Below are positions 57,170 to 64,000 of a DNA stretch of 64,000 nt, in pieces. The notes beneath the pieces are model-generated. The model saw only the letters and a program-made list of their open reading frames with translations, ran no database searches and was not told the DNA's origin. The position numbers were made by a program, and so were the translations under genes. Within the stretch, counting starts at the first letter, position 1, and every line of letters starts with the position of its first letter. Origin of the DNA: Larix kaempferi (lineage: Eukaryota > Streptophyta > Pinopsida > Pinales > Pinaceae); NCBI GenBank assembly GCA_027924585.1, contig BSBM01000592.1, forward strand, positions 2,170,001 through 2,234,000, written 5' to 3'.

Positions 57170-60100
57170 ATGGCTCCAAACACTAAGCTTGAAGACAAGC
57201 TAGAAGGTATAGAAAATTTCCGGGCATGGAAATACAGAATTGGTCTCATTCTTGAGGAGAATGATCTTGCTCATTATATCAAGGAGGAAGTTGCAGAACT
57301 AGAAGAAGATGAAGCCAAAGAAAAACACAGGAAGGATTTGATTAGGGCAAAGAGAATCATAGCTGATTCTATTAAAGACCACTTGATTCCCCAAGTGGCT
57401 TCCAAGAAGACTCCAAAGGAAATGTATGATGCCCTAGGAAGAATGTATGAAGGAAAGAACATCAATAGGAAGATGAATCTAAGGACTCAGTTGAAGAGTA
57501 CCAAGATGCACAAAGGAGAATCCATTCAAGACTACTTCTCAAGAGTCTCTCTAATCAAGGAGAAACTAGATGCCATTGGTGATACTCTTGATGAAGATGA
57601 ACTTGTGATGACAGCTCTAAATGGTCTCACTAGACCTTGGGAGTCATTCATTCAAACTATGTGTGCCAGAAAAGAAAGTATGAAGTTTGATGTAGTTTGG
57701 GAGGATTGTGTACAAGAGCAGACTAGGGTTGCAAATCGAGAAGCCTTGCTCAAAGAGGATGACCAAGCCTTGGCCACCCACACCAAAAGAAGAAGGAATC
57801 AATCCTACTCTAAAAAGGGTAGTCACAAGGAGTCTCATCCTCCTCACAGATTTCAGAAGAAAAGAGGAACTACTCAAAGAAAAGATTACTCTTCTTTCCA
57901 GTGCTTTTCTTGTCACAAAATAGGACACATTGCTAGAGATTGCCCTCTACAGAAGAAAAAGGGTACTCACTACAAAAGACACCAAGCACATCTTGCAGAA
58001 GATGATAGTGAAGAAGAAGAAGTAGAGGAAGAAAGGTCTCACAATAAAAGACCTAGAAATGAAGAGGAAGAAGAAGAAAGGACCTTCTTCAAAATAAGGT
58101 CAAGGAGAAATACAGAAGAAGATGCAGAAGAATATGTTCTCTTGTCCGCACTCTCTGGATCTATAACCCCTGGAGAAGGTACATGGCTTATTGACAGTGG
58201 TGCTTCAAAGCACATGACAGGTCAGAAAAGGACTCTCTCAAATCTTGAAGAAAATTCTTCTCCCCAAAAGGTATCTCTAGGAGATGACTATCAATATCCC
58301 ATTAAGGGATTTGGTGAAGCAAACTACAAACTCGATTCTGGAACCCCCATGAAGATGAAGGAAGTTTTGTATGTTCCAGGATTGAAGAAGAATTTGCTTT
58401 CAATCTCAGCATTAGACAAGAAAGGCTATAGAGTTGCATTCATTGATGGACAAGTGTTAATGTGGTCCAAAGGAAAATCTATTAAGGATGCAATTGTTAT
58501 TGGTGAAGAGGAAGGAGGTTTGTATAAACTCAAGGGTCATCCAGAAGCTGCCTTTGTTCATGAAACCTCTAGTCCCAGTGAGCTATGGCATAGAAGACTA
58601 GCTCACATTAACTACAAAGCCTTACCCTATGTAAGCAAGGTGGTCATAGGACTACCAGATTTGAAGGTTGATCATGATGGCTCATGTAAAGGATGTAAGA
58701 AAGGGAAGAATATCAAGAACCCCTTTCCAAAGAGTGAAACAAAGACTAAGGGTATCTTGGAGTTAATACACTCAGATGTATGTGGTCCAATTCCCACCAC
58801 TTCTCTGAGTGGATTTGAATACTATCTCTCATTCATTGATGATCATTCAAGGAAAACCTGGATATACTTTCTAAAAGGTAAGAATGAAGTTTTTGGAAAG
58901 TTCAAAGAGTTCAAGGCTCTAATAGAAAATCTCTTAGAAAAGAAAATCAAGATTCTCAGAACAGACAATGGTGGAGAGTATACTTCAAAAGAGTTTGAAG
59001 AATTTTGTAAAGAAGTTGGAATCAAGAGAGAACTAACCACTCCCTACAATCCCCAACAAAATGGGGTTGCAGAAAGGAAAAATAGAACCATCATGGAAGC
59101 TGTGAAGACTATGATACATGACCAGGATCTTCCCATGTATCTATGGGCTGAAGCAGCCAAGACAGCAGTATATATTCAAAACATATTATCTCATAGTGCT
59201 CTTGATTTCAAAACTCCAGAAGAAGTGTTTACTGGAAAGAAGCCCGAGGTAAGCCATATTAAAATATTTGGGTGTCCTGTGTACATCCACATTCCAAAAG
59301 AAAAGAGAACCAAGTTGGATCCTTCTGGTAAGAAAGGAATATTTGTTGGTTACTGTGAATCATCCAAAGCTTTCAGGATTTACATACCAGGCTTTCATCA
59401 TATAGAAATCAGTAGAGATGTAACTTTTGATGAAGAAGCAGCTCTCAAGAAATCAAGAAAATGCCAACTTGAAGAAATCTATGAAGAAGATCCTTCTTCT
59501 AGAAGCTCAGAGGCTATTCACATCCCTGAAGACAATCCACCAGAGGATCATGACATGCTGGAACCACAAGAACCTCCTATATCAGATTTATCAAAGAAAA
59601 GAAGGCCAGCATGGGCTAGAGATATTATCAAAGGGGCTGAAAAATATGGTGCTCCTGAAGGCTCCATTAGAGAAAGAAAGAAACCAAAGCTAGTGTCCAA
59701 CTATATGGCCTTGATGTGTGATCTTGTGGATCAACTACCTACTAGCTATGAAGAGGCAGCTCAAAACAAAGAATGGGTAGAAGCAATGACAGAAGAATAT
59801 CAGTCGATAATGAAAAATGATGTTTGGGATATAGTCCCCAAACCAAGAGATAAAAGTGTGGTTTCTTCCAAATGGATTTTCAAGATAAAACATGCTGCAG
59901 ATGGTAGCATTGAAAAATACAAGGCAAGGTTTGTAGCCAGAGGATTCTCTCAAAAGGAGGGAATTGACTATGAAGAAACTTTTGCACCTGTTGCTAGGTA
60001 TACATCAATCAGAACTATCATGGCACTTGCATCCATGATGAAATGGAAATTGCATCAAATGGATGTTAAGACAGCTTTTCTGAATGGTGTAATTGAAGAA

Positions 60101-61279
60101 GAAGTATACATAGAACAACCTCAAGGTTTTGAGGTCAAAGACGGAAGGACCCATGTATGCAAACTGAAAAAGGCACTATATGGATTGAAGCAAGCTCCCA
60201 GAGCTTGGTACAGAAGGATTGACAGTTTCTTAACAAGCATGGGCTTTACCAAAAGTAAAGCTGACCCCAATCTTTATCTTAAAGTGATGGATGATGAACC
60301 TGTTATATTGCTATTATATGTAGATGATCTATTTCTAACCGGAAATGAGAATCAAATTATTGAAAGCAAGAAGAAGCTTTCTTCAGAGTTCGAAATGAAA
60401 GATCTCGGATTAATGCACTAATTCTTAGGCCTAGAAGTGTGACAAGAGCCAAAATGAATCTTTCTAAATCAAGGTAAGTATACTGTGGAGATTCTCAAAA
60501 GATTTGATATGTTGGAGTGTAAAGCCATGGCCACTCCCATGGACTCCAACCTGAAACTATTAGTTAATGATTCATCAGAACTAGTGGACATAACCTTATA
60601 TAGACAAATTATTGGATCATTAATGTATTTGACAAATACTAGGCCGGATATATGCTTTGCCGTAAATACCCTAAGTCAGTATCTAGTAGAACCTAGAAAG
60701 GTTCACCTTATAGCTGCAAAGCATATAATGAGGTACCTAAAAGGTACAGTGGACTTTGGCCTATACTATCTTGCAGGTAATGAACTCAAGTTACATGGTT
60801 ACTCAGATTCTGATTGGGCAGGTAGTGTCTCAGACAGAAAAAGTACTTCAGGCAGATGTTATGGTCTTGGATCTGCCATGATCTCCTGGTTCAACAAGAA
60901 ACAATCTAGTGTGGCCCTTAGTACTGCTGAAGCAGAATATATAGCCACTTGCTCTGCCAGCTGTGAAGCAGTGTGGCTTCGGAAACTTTTATCTGGAATT
61001 TTTGACTTAGAAATGGATCCCACTGTGATTATGTGTGATAATCAAAGCTGTATTAAGATGACTGAAAATCCTGTGTTCCATGATAAGTCAAAACACATTG
61101 AGATCCGCTACTTCTATATATGAGACATGGTGCAGAGAGGAGCCATCAAGCTCGAGTATATAAGCACTGAGGATCAGATTGCCGATATCCTGACTAAACC
61201 TCTGTCTCGAGTAAAGTTTGAATACTTCCGAGACATGCTTGGTATAGTCCAGAATGACCCTCCTCGAAAGGGGGAGTAG
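57170..61279 (+). pseudogene. Copia 2 gag-pol polyprotein (nearly intact)
   Basis: The ATG at 57,170 (MAPNTKLEDKLEG) is chosen over an upstream in-frame start at 57,113 because copia 1 conserves it. Domains: gag; zinc knuckle CFSCHKIGHIARDC (about codon 244); protease WLIDSGASKHMTG (about 340); GAG-pre-integrase ELWHRRLAHINY with CKGCKKGK (about 470-510); integrase HSDVCGP, RTDNGGEYTSKEF and NGVAERKNRTIME (530-640); RT FVARGFSQKEGIDYEETFAP and YVDD (about 915-1050); RNase H SDSDWAGSVSDRKSTSG and CDNQSCIKM. It ends DPPRKGE at 61,279. One frame throughout, with three clustered stops at 60,419-60,460 and a TGA at 61,121. Confidence 0.96.
61269..61279 (+). other. Polypurine-tract-like sequence at the pol stop
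   Basis: GAAAGGGGGAGTAG overlaps the last codons and stop, at the position where compact copia elements have their polypurine tract, but the 3' LTR lies 2.15 kb downstream. Copia 1 has the equivalent GAAAGAGGGAGTGA. Confidence 0.75.
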
Positions 61280-61379
61280 TATAGTATTTGATAACAATTT
61301 TGTTTTGTTGCACTTAGCTACTTACAATTATTTAGATTTAGAACTCTTACATATCTTCTATTTTTATGGATACATGTTT

Positions 61380-63270
61380 TGATACATGCTAGATGTATAC
61401 ATGTTTTGGTATGATGTATACATGTTTTGATACATGCTAGATGTATACATGTTTTGGTATGATGTATACATGTTTTGATGATTAGATGTATTAGTAAGAA
61501 TACATGCTAGATGTATACATGTTTTGATGTGATGTATACATGTTTTGATGATTAGATGTATTAGTAAGAATACATGCTAGATGTATACATGTTTTGATGT
61601 GATGTATACATGTTTTGATGATTAGATGTATTAGTAAGAATACATGCTAGATGTATACATGTTTTGATGTGATGTATACATGTTTTGATGATTAGATGTA
61701 TTAGTGAGAATACATGCTAGATGTATACATGTTTTGGTGTGATGTATACATGTTTTGATGTGATACATGCTCTTGGATATTTGTACCTGTATAGATGAGA
61801 ATACAGGAGGGGATTGGATCATCCCTGGACTTTCAGTCCTAAAGAGAGCCGTAGACGTGAGGTCTCCGAGAATGAAGTCCTTAGTGGACAGTTGAGGGGA
61901 TTGGATCATCCCTGGACTTTCAGTCCTAAAGAGAGCCGTAGACGTGAGGTCTCCGAGAACGAAGTCCTTAGTGGACAGTTGAGGGGATTGGATCATCCCT
62001 GGACTTTCAGTCCTAAAGAGAGCCGTAGACGTGAGGTCTCCGAGAATGAAGTCCTTAGTGGAAAGTTGAGGGGATTGGATCATCCCTGGACTTTCAGTCC
62101 TAAAGAGAACCGTAGACGTGAGGTCTCCGAGAATGAAGTCCTTAGTGGACAGTTGAGGGGATTGGATCATCCCTGGACTTTCAGTCCTAAAGAGAGCCGT
62201 AGATGTGAGGTCTCTGAGAAGTGGGGATTGTATCATCCCCGGACTTCGGTCCCTGAATTGATCCGTAGACGTGTGGTCTCCGAGAAGTGGGGATTGTATC
62301 ATCCCCGGACTTCGGTCCCTGAATTGATCTGTAGACGTGTGGTCTCTGAGAAGTGGGGATTGTATCATCCCCGGACTTCGGTCCCTGAATTGATCCGTAG
62401 ACGTGTGGTCTTTGAGAAGTGGGGATTGTATCATCCCTGGACTTCGGTCCCTGAATAGATCCATAGACGTGTGGTCTCCGAGAAGTGGGGATTGTATCAT
62501 CCCTGGACTTCGGTCCCTGAATTGATCCGTAGATGTATGGTATCCGAGAAGTGGGGATTGTATCATCCTCGGACTTCGGTCCCTGAATTGATCCGTAGAC
62601 GTATGGTCTCCGAGAAAGTGATTTTTGATGTGGTTACTTGTATCGATAGGATACTTGTATTGATGATGTGGTTACTTGTATTGATAGGATACTTGTATTG
62701 ATGATGTAGTTACTTGTATCGGTAGGATACTTGTATTGATGATGTGGTTACTTGTATTGATAGGATACTTGTATTGATGATATGGTTACTTGTATCGATA
62801 GGATACTTGCATTGATGATGTGGTTACTTGTATCGGTAGGATACTTGTATTGATGATGTGATTACTTGTATCGATATGGATACTTGTATTGATGATGTGG
62901 CTACTTGTATCAGTAGGATACTCGTACTGTTTATATGGTCACTTGTATTAGCATGAATACTTGTACTAATGCTGATCGTGTGATGACGATGCTGCTGATC
63001 GTGTGATGATGCTGCTGCTGATCGTATGATGACGATGCTAATGATCGTGTGATGACGATGCTGCTGATCGTGTGATGACGATGCTGCTGATCATGTGATG
63101 ACGATGCTGCTGATCGTGTGATGACGATGCTGCTGATCGTGTGATGATGATGCTGCTGATCGTGTGTTGCTGATCGTGTGATGATGATGCTGCTGATCAT
63201 GTGATGACGATGCTGATGATCGTGTGATGACGATGCTGATGATCATGTGATGACGATGCTGATGATCGTG
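61380..63270 (+). repeat. Copia 2 3' tandem-repeat region (five arrays)
   Basis: 70-bp unit, 61,380-61,760 (TTAGTAAGAA at 61,491, 61,561, 61,631; variant at 61,701). 87-bp unit, 61,809-62,222 (GGGGATTGGATCATCC at 61,809, 61,896, 61,983, 62,070, 62,157). 66-bp unit, 62,223-62,618 (starts 62,223, 62,289, 62,355, 62,421, 62,487, 62,553). 38-bp unit, about 62,630-62,960 (GTGGTTACTTGTAT). 23-bp unit, about 62,970-63,270 (GCTGCTGATCGTGTGATGAC). The 87- and 66-bp units share GATT...ATCATCCC...GGACTT...GTCC. Long ORFs on both strands in the 87/66-bp arrays arise because these periods are multiples of three. Confidence 0.95.
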
Positions 63271-63418
63271 TGATGTTGATGTTGATGTTGACATTGATGT
63301 ACCAGTAATTGTTTGAGTTACTGATGAAGACAAATTGAAGAAAGCTTCCGATGATTTATAGATGTATCATGTATAGTGACTCCTTGCTCCTGCAGATGTT
63401 GTTATAATATCCTTCTCG

Positions 63419-63429
63419 TTAAGGGGGAG
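63419..63429 (+). other. Copia 2 polypurine tract
   Basis: TTAAGGGGGAG directly precedes the 3' LTR. Confidence 0.92.
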
Positions 63430-63919
63430 TGTTGAATATTGTAAATTCAAAGAATATTATATTTGTACTTTATTATTCCGGAGATGTTTCATCCCTCCGA
63501 GGTAACCCTATTATGTATCCGGAGATGTTTATTCCTCCGAGGGTTTGTATTAACTAGGGTTATTAGACCCACCATGTGGGGGTCGGCCCTGTGGCTATAT
63601 TTTTGGGGTTATTAGACTTCTCCAGGAGAGGTCGGCCCCATTAGGTCTTTTAGTCAGTTGGGAGTCATTATAAATAAGAGAGGTGAACTCCTCATTAGAT
63701 CATTCACTCACTTGTGGAAGAGTGCGCACTTGTCTGGGAGATCTGCTAAGGAGACAAAGAAGGAAGGAGCACATCTTGTATTTTGGTTGATCATCTTATT
63801 GAGGAAAGCTTTGCTGGGTTTTCTACCCCATGAGGGTTTCCCAGGGTATATTTTGTGTCTATCTTGTGATTATGTTTCTTTCAGTGATCTTGCTTGTCTA
63901 TTTGGTTTAAAACTTAACA
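63430..63919 (+). repeat. Copia 2 3' LTR
   Basis: Same length and nearly the same sequence as 56,061-56,550. TATAAATA at 63,669-63,676. Confidence 0.95.
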
Positions 63920-63924
63920 CCCAG

Positions 63925-64000
63925 TAGATACATAAGTGGCCTATGAGACTGCAGAAGAAGAACCTACCCCCTAGGTGATAAATATTGCATTAATATCAGG
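63925..64000 (+). pseudogene. Gypsy B gag, resumed after copia 2 (partial)
   Basis: A short coding-like stretch (VAYETAEEEPTP, then INIALIS) continues the acidic end of the interrupted gag in the expected frame. It has TAA and TAG stops near 63,935 and 63,974 and leaves the window. Confidence 0.7.

Larger units (their letters stand above)
56056..63924 (+). mobile_element. Full-length Ty1/copia retrotransposon 2 (56,061-63,919), nested in gypsy B
   Basis: Two 490-bp LTRs differ at about five positions by eye, so insertion is recent. The TSD is CCTAG (56,056-56,060) and CCCAG (63,920-63,924), one mismatch. It has an initiator-Met primer site, a repeat-bearing leader, a nearly intact gag-pol, a 2.1-kb repeat-rich 3' region and a polypurine tract. 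It is the same family as copia 1 in the opposite orientation. Confidence 0.97.
53077..64000 (+). mobile_element. Ty3/gypsy retrotransposon B, 5' part (continues past the right edge), split by copia 2
   Basis: 5' LTR 53,077-54,744, initiator-Met primer site at 54,746, gag from 54,791. The 7.9-kb copia 2 interrupts gag at 56,061, and gag-like sequence resumes at 63,925 and runs off the window. Discounting copia 2 and one TSD copy leaves the gag frame continuous (coding through ...EEEEEGAL into VDT...VAYETAEEEPTP). Decay is by stops, not frameshifts. Confidence 0.88.

Noticed and set aside
61631-62701. Long ORFs on both strands (up to about 311 codons) with repeated peptides such as GLDHPWTFSPKESRRR
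   Set aside because: They lie in the 87- and 66-bp tandem arrays, whose periods are multiples of three, so any open frame stays open. The equivalent copia 1 array has a 92-bp unit and no such ORF.
62931-63333. Minus-strand ORFs rich in His, Ser and Gln
   Set aside because: Translation of the 23-bp repeat in rotating frames; not a gene.
1-64000. tRNA, rRNA or microRNA genes
   Set aside because: None recognised. The only tRNA-like sequences are the short primer binding sites. Foldbacks at 33,711-34,220 are repeats, not shown to be microRNA genes.

Overview
The window is from a plant nuclear genome, most likely a large repeat-rich gymnosperm (conifer or yew type) genome. This is inferred from the mix of nested Ty1/copia and Ty3/gypsy retrotransposons, an intron-bearing relic of a host gene, plant-type tRNA primer binding sites (initiator Met, Asp) and a Helitron carrying an RPA1-like gene. 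No species can be named from the sequence alone. No intact single-copy host gene is recognised; almost every coding segment belongs to a transposable element and is decayed.

Layout. 1-1,626: minus-strand pseudogene of an uncharacterised, probably transposase-like family, running off the left edge. 1,708-4,230: AT-rich tandem array with a ~370-bp unit, then a small basic ORF (4,228-4,422) that may be a first exon of the same gene. 4,734-4,872: cluster of seven palindromic decamers. 5,816-7,722: scattered minus-strand exon relics resembling FCF1/UTP24. 8,780-9,980: unidentified overlapping ORFs. 13,360-23,270: core of a decayed Helitron on the minus strand (RPA1-like gene followed by the Rep-helicase gene), broken by two solo LTRs and one Mutator-like MITE, each with a target-site duplication (TSD).

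24,223-31,306: full-length but frameshifted copia element on the minus strand (TSD ATATC). 32,303-33,420: duplicated copia LTR/3'-end fragments. 33,711-34,480: foldback repeats. 35,389-38,329: a 2.9-kb solo-LTR-like element (TSD GCTAG) with an internal ~1.05-kb duplication. 39,061-50,879: full-length gypsy element (903-bp LTRs, TSD AATTC, tRNA-Asp-type primer site) with gag, protease, RT, RNase H and integrase plus a third coiled-coil ORF after integrase. Its coding decay in pol is almost purely TAG/TGA stops. It sits in an AT-rich dispersed repeat visible on both sides (38,870-39,055 and 50,885-52,150).

53,077-64,000 and beyond: 5' part of a second gypsy element (1.67-kb LTR, initiator-Met primer site, gag). 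A young copia element (56,061-63,919) of the same family as the minus-strand copia is nested inside its gag. Both copia copies carry about 2 kb of tandem-repeat arrays between the pol stop and the 3' LTR, with a second polypurine tract right after pol.

The elements form a readable insertion history: Helitron first, then LTR and MITE insertions into it; gypsy, then copia into gypsy. In several cases the interrupted reading frame continues across the insertion once one TSD copy is discounted, which supports the boundaries given here.
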